From contig JAJJLU010003843.1 of the NCBI GenBank assembly GCA_023807065.1, forward strand, positions 1-27,732: DNA of 27,732 nucleotides, read 5' to 3'. This document shows, piece after piece, positions 19,679 to 27,732 of the stretch (its first letter is position 1; each line of letters starts with the position of its first letter). A program made the position numbers and the translations under genes. The notes beneath the pieces were generated by a model. It saw only the letters and a list, made by a program, of their open reading frames with translations, was not told the origin of the DNA and did no database searches. The DNA is from Isotricha intestinalis (Eukaryota; Ciliophora; Litostomatea; Vestibuliferida; Isotrichidae).

Positions 19679-21175
19679 TTAACTAAAAGTATTAGGAATT
19701 CTTTCTCTATAAGTAAAATGTAAATCAGAATGATTAGCTCCAACTTGATCAGTTTTTTTAAACCAATGTTTATCTTTAACAGAATTTGCAAAAAGATCAC
19801 TTAAATTAACAGCATCAATTCTATTAACATCAACAAATTCAGAAACAGATTTAACTCTATTAGTAATTTTAATTCCATTAATTTCATCTTTTGTTTTAAA
19901 AACAGATTTTTTTCCAGGAGAAATAATATTATATTGAACAGAAGTATAATTATTATATGTTGTTCTTTTTGGAATTCTAGGAATCCAACTTGAATTACTT
20001 TCACTAGTCATATGTAATTTACCTTCAAAATCAGTTAATTGACGATGATTTCTAAATATATTTTTTTCACCTGATTTTTTTTTAAATAATTCATCATCTT
20101 TTAATAAAAGAGGATCACTCTCATAATATTTATATTGTATTTCCTCTCTTTCTGTTAATAATGGATATATATTTCTTGGAAATTTTATCTTTTTTGGATC
20201 ATGATGTGTGTTATAATTATTGTATTTAAATTGAAGATTGTTGTTATAGTTAAATTGTGATGTAAATTCATTTAATTCTTCTTCATCATCATTGTAATTT
20301 TCATTATAATTTTTTTCGTCGTTTTCTGTTTTTAAATTCTCTAAATTTTCTCTTTGAGGTTCATTTAAATTATTATTTGTATTTTCTATTATTTGTTCAT
20401 TGTTATTTTCTTTTGTTATTTCTTTTATATTATTTTCATTTGTTTCTTGTTGTATTTCATTTTTGTTACTTATATTTTCAAGATTTTGATTATTATTATT
20501 TTCTCTCTCAATAAGGTTATTATTTGGTTCTTTTACATCATTATTTTTTTCATTATCAACTTGATTAATATTATTTACATTAGGTTCATATCTAATATTT
20601 TCAAAACCATTATTTTTCTCATCTTCATAATTTTCCTTATTAATTTTTTCTTCATAATTATCATTTCCATTTTTATTATTAGAAATATAAGGTGAAGGAT
20701 TAGTTCTTAAATTTCTATCACCTTCATTATTTATTTTTTTCATAAAATTTATATTTAATTTCCTAGGTAAATTATGCATACTTTTCAATAAAATAGGATG
20801 TTTATTTAAATAATCAAAATAAGGATAACCATTAGGTTTTAAATTATCTTTTTTTGAACTTTGAGATAAAATATCTTGTAAAGTTATTGTTCCTCCTGAT
20901 TCTTTATTAATAATATCTTTTACTTTATCAGTAAAAATTTCTTCATTACTTTTTCTATTTGAGTATTTTAAATCAACACTAGATATATTATATTGATATG
21001 GATTTTCTACTTTTCTATAATAATAAATTGGAGGATATTGACTTAATCTAACTTGAGTTAATTCATTATATTTATTTGGGTTTGGATCACAATTTATTGA
21101 TATTTTTGTTGTAAATGGATTATTTGATTTTGGATTTACTTTTGAATTTATTGATTTTGATTTTAGTTTAAACAT
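19679..21175 (-). CDS. Asn/Glu-rich protein of unknown function, 498 aa
   Basis: ATG at 21175 to TAA at 19679, one exon, no membrane segment. The ends look structured and the middle does not. Residues 1-150 hold Tyr/Pro-rich motifs (VRLSQYPPIYYYRKVENPYQ, then YNISSVDLKYSNRKSNEEIF). Residues about 150-315 are Asn/Glu low complexity. Residues 320-498 again hold motif-like segments (DPKKIKFPRNIYPLLTEREE, SWIPRIPKRTTYNNYTSVQY, NIISPGKKSVFKTKDEINGI) and a well-formed C-terminus, WFKKTDQVGANHSDLHFTYR. Spaced Tyr/Pro/Arg motifs in a basic chain are typical of microtubule-associated or axonemal lining proteins of ciliates, but I recognise no specific family. Its start lies 96 bp from the end of the TatD-like gene on the same strand. 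Confidence 0.8.
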   Translation of the reverse strand: MFKLKSKSINSKVNPKSNNPFTTKISINCDPNPNKYNELTQVRLSQYPPIYYYRKVENPYQYNISSVDLKYSNRKSNEEIFTDKVKDIINKESGGTITLQDILSQSSKKDNLKPNGYPYFDYLNKHPILLKSMHNLPRKLNINFMKKINNEGDRNLRTNPSPYISNNKNGNDNYEEKINKENYEDEKNNGFENIRYEPNVNNINQVDNEKNNDVKEPNNNLIERENNNNQNLENISNKNEIQQETNENNIKEITKENNNEQIIENTNNNLNEPQRENLENLKTENDEKNYNENYNDDEEELNEFTSQFNYNNNLQFKYNNYNTHHDPKKIKFPRNIYPLLTEREEIQYKYYESDPLLLKDDELFKKKSGEKNIFRNHRQLTDFEGKLHMTSESNSSWIPRIPKRTTYNNYTSVQYNIISPGKKSVFKTKDEINGIKITNRVKSVSEFVDVNRIDAVNLSDLFANSVKDKHWFKKTDQVGANHSDLHFTYRERIPNTFS

Positions 21176-21271
21176 TTTTATTTATTTTTATTTATTTTTA
21201 ATAATAACAGTTATTCATTATTTAATTTTATCACTTAATTATAATGTATTTTATTATTGTTTATAATTATT

Positions 21272-22210
21272 TTAATCCTTTAAATTAAATAAATCAAGAC
21301 TATTTTTATAGCAAATTTCAGATAATTCTTTTTTATCAATTTCTTTAATTTTACTTAATGCTTCAAGAACTTGTATCATAGTACAAGGTTCATTTCTTTC
21401 TTTACACATAAATCCTTTTTTCATTTTTTCTTTTTTTAATCTTCCTTTAAAAGAAGTTTCAACAAATTGAAAAGCAGCATTTGAACTTCTAATTTCACAA
21501 TAAGGAGCATCAGTTTCAAATAATAATTTATCATTTGGGATTTTTTTAACAACTTCAATATTATTTTTTGTTCTAAAAGATGCTCCAGTAACTCCAATAT
21601 ATAAATTTAAACTTAAATATTTATTTAATTCATCTTCACTTCCAGTAAAAGAATGTACAATTCCTTTATTAAATTTATTTCTATTTTCTTTTACAATATT
21701 ATAAAATTCATCATTTGAATTTCTATCATGAAAATACATGGGTAAATTAAATTTTTCAGCTAATGAAAAATGAGGAGAAAATAATTTTAATTGATCTTCT
21801 TTGTTTGAATAATGTAATAAATCATAATCTAAACCACATTCACCAATAGCAATAATTTTATCTTTATATAAATTTATTAAATCATCTAAATTTTTGAAAA
21901 TAGATTCAATATCGTTATTAAATAATTTTAATGCTTCTGTTGTTCTACAAGGATGAATTCCACTTGTTATATAATAATTTGAACTTTTTTGAGATAAATT
22001 ATATGATATTTTTGTGTCTTCAAAATTTCCTGCTGCAAATAACATTTTTTTTACTCCCATTTTATTTGCTCTTTCTATTACTTCATCCACATCTGTTTCA
22101 TGGTATTTTTTCTCATGATATATTCCTTGAAATTCTTCACTACATAAATTTGCAGCTATGTCAAAAAAAATAAAATCACATTTTGGGAGAACGAATTTAT
22201 TTTTGTCCAT
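21272..22210 (-). CDS. TatD-family metal-dependent nuclease (TATDN1-like)
   Basis: 312 residues, the normal family length, on a TIM-barrel amidohydrolase fold. Motifs in order: FFDIAANLCSEEFQGIYHEK at about 16-35, matching the TATDN1 type (DIG-NLTD-MF-GIY) rather than the bacterial DxH type; SGIHPCRTT near 85; AIGECGLDYD near 122, whose Glu is a metal ligand; YFHDRNSNDEF near 160; GIVHSFTGS near 187; and LFETDAPYCEIR near 233, whose Asp is catalytic. TatD enzymes are 3'-5' DNA exonucleases and endonucleases linked to DNA repair and to apoptotic DNA breakdown; TATDN1 is the usual eukaryotic member. All the main catalytic motifs are present, so it should be active. The C-terminal segment with two Cys (FMCKERNEPCTMIQVLEALS) matches the family. 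Confidence 0.95.
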   Translation of the reverse strand: MDKNKFVLPKCDFIFFDIAANLCSEEFQGIYHEKKYHETDVDEVIERANKMGVKKMLFAAGNFEDTKISYNLSQKSSNYYITSGIHPCRTTEALKLFNNDIESIFKNLDDLINLYKDKIIAIGECGLDYDLLHYSNKEDQLKLFSPHFSLAEKFNLPMYFHDRNSNDEFYNIVKENRNKFNKGIVHSFTGSEDELNKYLSLNLYIGVTGASFRTKNNIEVVKKIPNDKLLFETDAPYCEIRSSNAAFQFVETSFKGRLKKEKMKKGFMCKERNEPCTMIQVLEALSKIKEIDKKELSEICYKNSLDLFNLKD

Positions 22211-22749
22211 TAATTTATTTTTTTTTTAAATTAATTATGTTTAAATTTCATAAATTTTTAATCTTTTTATTCAATTTTATAATATTAATAATCCAAATAT
22301 ATTATTTATAATTAAAACAAATTAAATTTAAATCAAAAATAATAAGATATAATTCTCAAAAAAATAAATAAAATATGTAACAAAAAATGTAAATTAATAA
22401 AAAATATTTCAGAGATCCACTTATCATTATACATTTTAAAATTTATTAATCAACATTAATCATAAAAACATCATAATCATTAAAAGAAAACATATATTCT
22501 CTCAATATAAAATATTAAAGATATTCATATTAAACAAACAGAAATAATAATAATAATAACATATTAATATGATTTTGATACATTCTGAGATTTGAACTGT
22601 TAATAGAATTATACATTATTTTGAAAGTTATTGTTATTTTGGAATTAATGTTTTGAATTTTTAGAATCTAATAATAATAAATACATTTCTTTTTTTATAT
22701 TACTATAATTTTCAATTATATTTTTTTAATCATTTAAATTTTTTTAAAT
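22211..22749. other. Divergent intergenic region, TatD-like gene / basic orphan
   Basis: Both neighbours read away from this stretch, so it should hold two promoters. It contains a short ATA/AAT run near 22545-22560 and is otherwise A/T noise. A GTTCAAATC-like string on the minus strand near 22592-22602 was examined as a tRNA T-arm and rejected. Confidence 0.6.
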
Positions 22750-23949
22750 ATGTTAAATGAAAAATCAAATAATGTTGGAGAAAAAGGATATTTATTAAGA
22801 AGAAGTTTAATTAATAATGAAGCTATGAAATCATTAAATAAAAAACATACTTTACAAATTCCACGTAAAAAAAAATCATCAACATTTAATTTACATACTG
22901 AATATTCAAATTTAGAAACAATTTCAAAAACAAATAATGTAGAACAGGATAAAGATTTAGTTTCATTAGAATCAAATTTAAAAAATAAATTTAAAAGAAA
23001 TTCAAAAAAAAATAAAAGAATAACTTTTCGAGAAGAAACCCCATCATTATCAATAAAAAATACTATAAGTTATGAAACATCTTCTTTTTCAGCAAATTCA
23101 ATTAAAACAAAATCATTTATAGACAAAAATATTAAATTAAGTAGAAATAAAAATGGAATATTAAATATAAAAAAGACTTTAAAGCAATTAAATGATTTAA
23201 CAGATAAATTGGGAATAACAAAAAAAACAGAAAGAGAAAAATATATGAAAGATAAACAAAAAAGAGTTTTTTTAAGAAATGAAATAAAATCTCCATTTCA
23301 TGAAAAACAAGAAAAAAAATTAGCTTTATTTTCTTCTACTGCAAAATTAAATAAATTTATTATAAATGATTATTACATGAGTGAATATAATAAAAGTGCA
23401 GAATTAGGGAAAAAAAAATTAAAAATTGCTCAAAATACTTTTGAACAAATAAATAAAGATAGAATGAATGAATTATATCAAAAAAGTCAAAATTATTTTA
23501 TTGCTGATCCAGAAAGAGACGAATTTTATTATAATTTAACTCATCAATATGAAAATGAAGATTATAATAAAAGATCTTATTCAGAAAGTGAAGTTAAAAA
23601 AACAATTGATAATTATTATAGTATTTTAAGTAAAAAAAAAATAAAAAAAAATTTAAAATTATTCGATAAAATTAGAGGTTTAAATAATGAAGAATATATT
23701 GAGATTAATCCTAATAATGACATTGAATTTAGTAATTTAGATAGGCTTATTAGAATTAAAAAATATAAACAAAAATGCTTTCATGAAAATATAAATGATA
23801 AAAAAGAAAAATTAAAAAATGAAGAAGAAGATGTTTTAATTTGTTTAAGTAAATTTAAACCTTCTATTTTATCTAAAAAACCTTTTAGATTATCAACTTT
23901 AAATCAATATAAAGCAGTCAGTGGAATTTATTTTGGTTTACCATGTTAA
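22750..23949 (+). CDS. Basic protein of unknown function, 399 aa
   Basis: ATG at 22750 to TAA at 23947, one exon. Strongly basic, with Lys-rich segments throughout and no membrane segment. The first 140 residues are Ser/Lys/Asn-rich and look disordered. A more ordered helical-looking part spans about 140-330, with KKTLKQLNDLTDKLGITKKT, then EIKSPFHEKQEKKLALFSST and NYFIADPERDEFYYNLTHQY. The protein ends FRLSTLNQYKAVSGIYFGLP followed by a terminal Cys. I recognise no family. The C-terminal motif LSTLNQYKAVSGIYFG looks conserved and would be the best search seed. It could be a cytoskeletal or basal-body component, but nothing in the sequence proves this. Confidence 0.8.
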   Translation: MLNEKSNNVGEKGYLLRRSLINNEAMKSLNKKHTLQIPRKKKSSTFNLHTEYSNLETISKTNNVEQDKDLVSLESNLKNKFKRNSKKNKRITFREETPSLSIKNTISYETSSFSANSIKTKSFIDKNIKLSRNKNGILNIKKTLKQLNDLTDKLGITKKTEREKYMKDKQKRVFLRNEIKSPFHEKQEKKLALFSSTAKLNKFIINDYYMSEYNKSAELGKKKLKIAQNTFEQINKDRMNELYQKSQNYFIADPERDEFYYNLTHQYENEDYNKRSYSESEVKKTIDNYYSILSKKKIKKNLKLFDKIRGLNNEEYIEINPNNDIEFSNLDRLIRIKKYKQKCFHENINDKKEKLKNEEEDVLICLSKFKPSILSKKPFRLSTLNQYKAVSGIYFGLPC

Positions 23950-24808
23950 ATATTTTTATAAATATAAATTTTTGAAATTGGATTTTTTTGAATAGATATT
24001 AATATAAAGATGTAAATAGAAAATTTAAATTAAAAACAGGAAAATAATCATCTATATATATTATTTTCCATTTATCTTCTATTTTCATTTTATTTCTACT
24101 TTTCTCTTAATTTATATTTATTATTTTAATATAATAAGAATTATGGAAATTCTGAAATTGATAATGTAGAATAAAAATAACATTTGACATTGATTCTAAT
24201 TTAATATAAATATTTTGTATATTGAAATATAGGCATAAACATTTAATATTAATCCCACCTAAAGGGCTTTTAAAAAGAAATTGTTAGAAATGTCAATAAA
24301 AACAAAATATATATAGATTATTTTAAATGCAAAGAAATATATTTAACTATATTGTTATATAAACATATAAAAGAAAATTTAACATATTACAAACATCAAT
24401 CTCAAAATAATTAAATAGTATTGGAAAAAATAAAAGGAAAATACATAGATTAAAATAAATCAAATGAATTCAAATTTATCTTTTTCCCAAAATGATATTG
24501 AATATTGTTGTTCAAAGAATATATTAGAAAAAAAATTGTTTAATTATTTAATTCAAATATTCAATTAAATTATTAATCTCAAATTCTTTTCTTTAATTTT
24601 TATTTAATTAAATGGAAAATGAATATATAAATTGTTATAATATATCTCTAAGAAGATGATGAATAAATTAAACTTTTTTTGCTTATTTCTTAATATCATC
24701 AATTCTAAATATTATTCATAACATTAATCGATTGTATGTTTCATTTCAAAAAAATTCAAAAAAAAAAAATAGTAAAAAAATAATTGAAATAATATTTAAT
24801 TAAATTAA
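23950..24808. other. Long intergenic region upstream of coiled-coil gene
   Basis: About 860 bp, the longest gene-free stretch here. It includes the 3' flank of the basic orphan and the upstream region of the coiled-coil gene. Two tiny ORFs occur on the plus strand, 24464-24568 (34 codons) and 24612-24659 (15 codons, starting MENEYINCY). They could be upstream ORFs or exon fragments but are too short to call. A small G+C island near 24254-24270 (CCCACCTAAAGGGC) has no clear meaning. Confidence 0.5.
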
Positions 24809-26551
24809 ATGGATAATGAAAATAATAATCCTCAAGTAAATTCTCAAGAAATATCAGAAGATAACATAAATTTAAACAACTTAACAAATTTAACTGATTC
24901 AGATATAGATGATGAAAAATATCAACCAACTTATTCAGTTCCTCAAAGTAGAATATATAGAAATCATAGTTCAAATAATATGACAATTCAAAATAATTTA
25001 AATATTGAAATTCAAACTAAAAAAATTAAAGAACTTAATAATAAAATTTTAGAAATCACAAAATTAAATCAAGAATATGAAGTTCAACTTAAAAATTATA
25101 AAACAGAATTTTTGAAATTACAAGAAGCTTATAAAAGTAAAGAAAATATTTCAAGAGAATTTCAACAAGCAATAAATTCTTCAAAGAGTAAATTTAATAA
25201 ATTAGAAGAAAAAAATTCAAATTATAAAAAAGAAAATGAAGTTTTAAAAGAAAAAATTAAAAAATTAGAAAATGAATTACAAGAAGAAAGAGAAAAAATA
25301 AAAAAAAATTCAGAAAATGTAAAAAATATAGAAATTTATAATAAACAAATAAAAGAAATGGAATATGAATATTTAGAAAAAGAAAGAAAATTAAATCAAA
25401 AAAATCAAGAAAAAGAAAATAAAATTAAAAATGAATTAATGGATGAAATAACTAAATTAACAAAACAAATTGATGAACTTAAAATTGAAAATGAAAAAAT
25501 AAAATATGATTATTCAAATCAAAAATTAGAAATAGATAAATTACAAGGAAAAATTGATGAAAAAGATTATGATCAACAAAATCAAATAAATAAAAAAGAA
25601 AAAGAAATTAAGAAATTAAATGATAAAAATATTGAAAATGAAAAAATAATAAAAGAATTAGAGAATAATTTAAAAGAAGTAAAAAATTTATATTCTAAAG
25701 ATATTCAAAAATATAAAAATGAAAATGAAAAAATATTAAATGAATCAAATATATATAAAGAAAAAATACAAGAAATTGAAGGTGAATTATTTAATTTAAA
25801 TAATACAATTGAATTAAATAATCAAGAAATAACACAAAATAAACAAGAAATTCAAAATAAAAATTTAGAAATTGAACAATTAAAAATGAATTTAGAAGAC
25901 TTATCAAATAAATTTGAATCATCACTTAATGAAATAGATTTATATGAACATGAAATTTTAACATATAAATCTAAAATAGATGAATTAATTAGAGAATCAT
26001 CACAAATTGAATCTGAAAAAAAAGAATTGGCTCAAAGTTTATCTGTTGCTACTGATTCAATCAAAAAATATGGAGAACAATTTAATAAACAAAAAAATAT
26101 TTATGAACAAAAATTATTTAGAGCTAATGCTAAATTTGAAAGTTTAGAAAAAAAATATAAATATAATACTAAACAAATGAAAAATAAAGAAAAAATATTA
26201 TTAAATGAAAATCAAAATTTAAAACATAAAATTACTGAAATTGAAGCTGAAAAAAATCAAATTGAAGTTCAAAATAAAATTCAAAATATTTCTAATAATA
26301 ATTTAGGATTAAATAATAATTTAAATTCAAGTGTGATGTTAAATAATAATACAATGTTTAATTTACCTGCTGTTCAAAATAATATGTTAAATAATTCTTT
26401 TTCAGTTAATACTAATAATAATTTAGGGATGATAAATAATTTAGGAACATATCAAACTTTTACTTATAAATATGATGATGGAGATGATGAGAAAAAAACT
26501 TTGGAAGAATTTAAAAGAATATTAGCAAAAATTGATGAAAAATTAGATTAA
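24809..26551 (+). CDS. Long coiled-coil protein, 580 aa
   Basis: ATG at 24809 to TAA at 26549, one exon. Residues 1-65 are acidic and Asn-rich. Residues about 70-490 are a near-continuous heptad-type coiled coil made mainly of Lys, Glu, Asn, Gln, Leu and Ile (for example KIKELNNKILEITKLNQEYE and the KSKIDELIRESSQIESEKKE segment). Residues about 490-550 are Asn-rich with repeated NNNL/NNL motifs, and the chain ends in a short charged helix, KKTLEEFKRILAKIDEKLD. Such proteins usually act as structural or tethering parts of centrioles, cilia, Golgi or cortex, but composition alone cannot identify which. I recognise no specific family. Convergent with the cyclin gene. Confidence 0.85.
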   Translation: MDNENNNPQVNSQEISEDNINLNNLTNLTDSDIDDEKYQPTYSVPQSRIYRNHSSNNMTIQNNLNIEIQTKKIKELNNKILEITKLNQEYEVQLKNYKTEFLKLQEAYKSKENISREFQQAINSSKSKFNKLEEKNSNYKKENEVLKEKIKKLENELQEEREKIKKNSENVKNIEIYNKQIKEMEYEYLEKERKLNQKNQEKENKIKNELMDEITKLTKQIDELKIENEKIKYDYSNQKLEIDKLQGKIDEKDYDQQNQINKKEKEIKKLNDKNIENEKIIKELENNLKEVKNLYSKDIQKYKNENEKILNESNIYKEKIQEIEGELFNLNNTIELNNQEITQNKQEIQNKNLEIEQLKMNLEDLSNKFESSLNEIDLYEHEILTYKSKIDELIRESSQIESEKKELAQSLSVATDSIKKYGEQFNKQKNIYEQKLFRANAKFESLEKKYKYNTKQMKNKEKILLNENQNLKHKITEIEAEKNQIEVQNKIQNISNNNLGLNNNLNSSVMLNNNTMFNLPAVQNNMLNNSFSVNTNNNLGMINNLGTYQTFTYKYDDGDDEKKTLEEFKRILAKIDEKLD

Positions 26552-26785
26552 CATTTATTTATTTATTTAATTAAATAATTAAATTTTAGATATATTCATT
26601 TATTATAAACAATAATATTAATTATTTTAATAATATTTTGAGTATTGAATCAAATAAAATATATGATTTTTAAATTTCTTATCTTTTAATTTTTGAATCA
26701 ATATTTCTTCTTTTAAAAAAATAAATTAATTTAAATAATTCAATCTACAAATTAATTAAATTAGAAAAAATAATATATTAATAAT
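26552..26785. other. Intergenic between convergent coiled-coil and cyclin genes
   Basis: A 234-bp pair of facing 3' flanks, A/T-rich, with no gene or repeat of note. Confidence 0.6.
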
Positions 26786-27732
26786 TTATAATATTTTGTT
26801 TTTAAGTATTTGAGCAACCATTTTATATTCATAAGTAGAAAATTTTGCAGAAATATTTTTTAATTTATTATTCTTTAAAAAACCTTTAATAAAATTTAAC
26901 AATAATTTTCCACATTTTCCAATTTCTTTTTCAGAATAACCACTTTTTTCAATTATTAAATCACTTAAATCTTTATCTATAATTAAAAATGATATATATA
27001 ATGATGAAGCAGCTTTTAAACTTTGATTTAAATACATTAATTTAATATCAAATAAGCTTAATTCTAAAATATATTGAGCTAAAAAAAATATTTTTTGATT
27101 TGAATTTTTTATCATTTCATTAAAATGAGAAAGAAAAATAAAAGAAGATTCATATAAAAAATCAAATTCAAATAAATCTAAAATTTCATCTTCCATTTTA
27201 ATAATATCTTTCTTTTTAAATTTTTTTTTTAAAGAATGAATCATTTGTTCAATTGTTGGTAATTTTATTTCATCCATTTACAAGCAATATATAAAGAAAC
27301 AATAGAAATTAATTGAAAATGTAAAAAATTATTGATTTTTTTCTTTTCTATATATCTATCTATAATATTAATTGCAAGAAATAAAGAATTAGATTTCATT
27401 TTATATTTTGTATGACAATGAGATATCCAATTTATTATTTTCATTCTTACTTCACTATTAATTAATATTTTATTTTGATTTGAAAATATATCATTTTGAT
27501 ATTTTGGTTTATTTACTTTTTCATTTTCTTTTAAATATAATAAAATATCATTTGAATATTCTGGTACAAATTGAATAAATGAATTCGATAAATTATCTAT
27601 ATTATTTTCAATATTTAAATCACTTTCTTTAGTTTCTATTAAACTAATTTCAGAAGAAATTTTAGTTTTTGTTTTATGAGATATAATATTATTAGATTTA
27701 TCATTTGAATTAATATTTTTTTTTTCTTTTTT
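26786..27732 (-). CDS. A/B-type cyclin, 5' end beyond window, with a 1-nt frameshift
   Basis: Two open frames read leftward. The upstream frame (27732-27277) encodes a disordered lead, then FVPEYSNDILLYLKENE and a cyclin N-box: EVRMKIINWISHCHTKYKMK, SLFLAINIIDRYIEKKK and SIVSLYIACK. The downstream frame (from 27277) continues MDEIKLPTIEQMI and a cyclin C-box: MEDEILDLFEFDFLYESS, FFLAQYILELSLFD, KAASSLYISF, SGYSEKEIGKC and KFSTYEYKMVAQI. Known cyclins read A-S/C-K-Y-E-E-I-x-x-P across this point, so ACK-M-DEIKLP is exactly right if one base were added. The two frames therefore belong to one gene that is one nucleotide short in a run of three A (27277-27279). Mitotic cyclins activate CDK1-type kinases. 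The N-terminus, including any destruction box, is off the window. Gene identity is firm; whether the shift is real is open. Confidence 0.82.
27277..27279 (-). other. Frameshift site in the cyclin gene
   Basis: On the minus strand the N-box frame reads GCT TGT AAA TGG ATG AAA TAA and stops, while the conserved continuation starts at ATG GAT GAA, whose A is the last A of AAA. A fourth A would restore the frame. There is no canonical slippery heptamer, so a deletion or a homopolymer sequencing error is more likely than programmed -1 frameshifting. Confidence 0.75.

Noticed and set aside
22585..22610. Minus-strand GTTCAAATC string as a tRNA T-arm
   Set aside because: The flanking bases do not form a 5-bp T-stem, and no acceptor or D-arm could be placed.
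24612..24659. 15-codon ORF (MENEYINCY) as a first exon of the coiled-coil gene
   Set aside because: No GT-AG pair was found that joins it convincingly in frame, and the coiled-coil gene has a good start of its own at 24809; an upstream ORF remains possible.
1..27732. Anaerobic fungus or Plasmodium-like origin, suggested by high A+T and Asn/Lys-rich proteins
   Set aside because: Fungi lack CDPKs with EF-hands, and Plasmodium introns are longer; the 26-44 nt introns with ARL3 and four-CNB PKG fit a ciliate better, though this is not proven.

Overview
The window is about 28 kb of extremely A+T-rich (roughly 80% by eye), gene-dense eukaryotic nuclear DNA. Coding uses the standard code: Trp is TGG, Gln is mostly CAA, and every stop I can check is TAA. 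Introns are rare and tiny (26, 31 and 44 nt, GT-AG) and lie at the 5' ends of genes. The gene set contains a calcium-dependent protein kinase with EF-hands, a four-CNB PKG with the terminal GWDEEF-type tail, and ARL3, a ciliary GTPase. Together these suggest an alveolate, most likely a ciliate that keeps the standard code; an A+T-rich litostome or rumen ciliate would fit. The lineage is an inference. A fungus is unlikely because CDPKs are absent there, and a Tetrahymena- or Paramecium-like code is excluded because TAA is a stop.

Layout from left to right. Positions 1-3939 (-) hold the 5' part of a large PH-like/coiled-coil/CLU-domain protein that runs off the left edge, with a tiny first exon. 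Its upstream region has a small repeat array (4115-4380) and a 42-codon ORF. Positions 4987-8190 (+) hold PKG, whose first two exons add a dual-acylation N-terminus (MGICC). Positions 8548-9747 (-) hold an orphan protein. Positions 10271-13303 (+) hold one continuous ORF that joins a complete casein kinase 1 to a complete CDPK with four EF-hands. Positions 13778-15961 (-) hold an FCP1/SCP-type phosphatase, 16474-18381 (-) a cytosolic lysyl-tRNA synthetase, and 18555-19097 (+) ARL3, divergent from it. Positions 19679-21175 (-) hold an Asn-rich orphan, 21272-22210 (-) a TatD/TATDN1-like nuclease, 22750-23949 (+) a basic orphan, and 24809-26551 (+) a long coiled-coil protein. Positions 26786 to beyond the right edge (-) hold an A/B-type cyclin whose two cyclin boxes are separated by a 1-nt frameshift.

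There is no operon logic and no mobile element or RNA gene that I can support. Several genes share a signalling and cell-cycle theme (PKG, CK1-CDPK, SCP-like phosphatase, ARL3, cyclin), but I see nothing showing that they act as one system. The most unusual items are the CK1-CDPK fusion, the PKG in which no CNB pocket keeps the canonical Glu, the PH-like plus CLU architecture, the frameshifted cyclin, and the repeat array upstream of the CLU gene.
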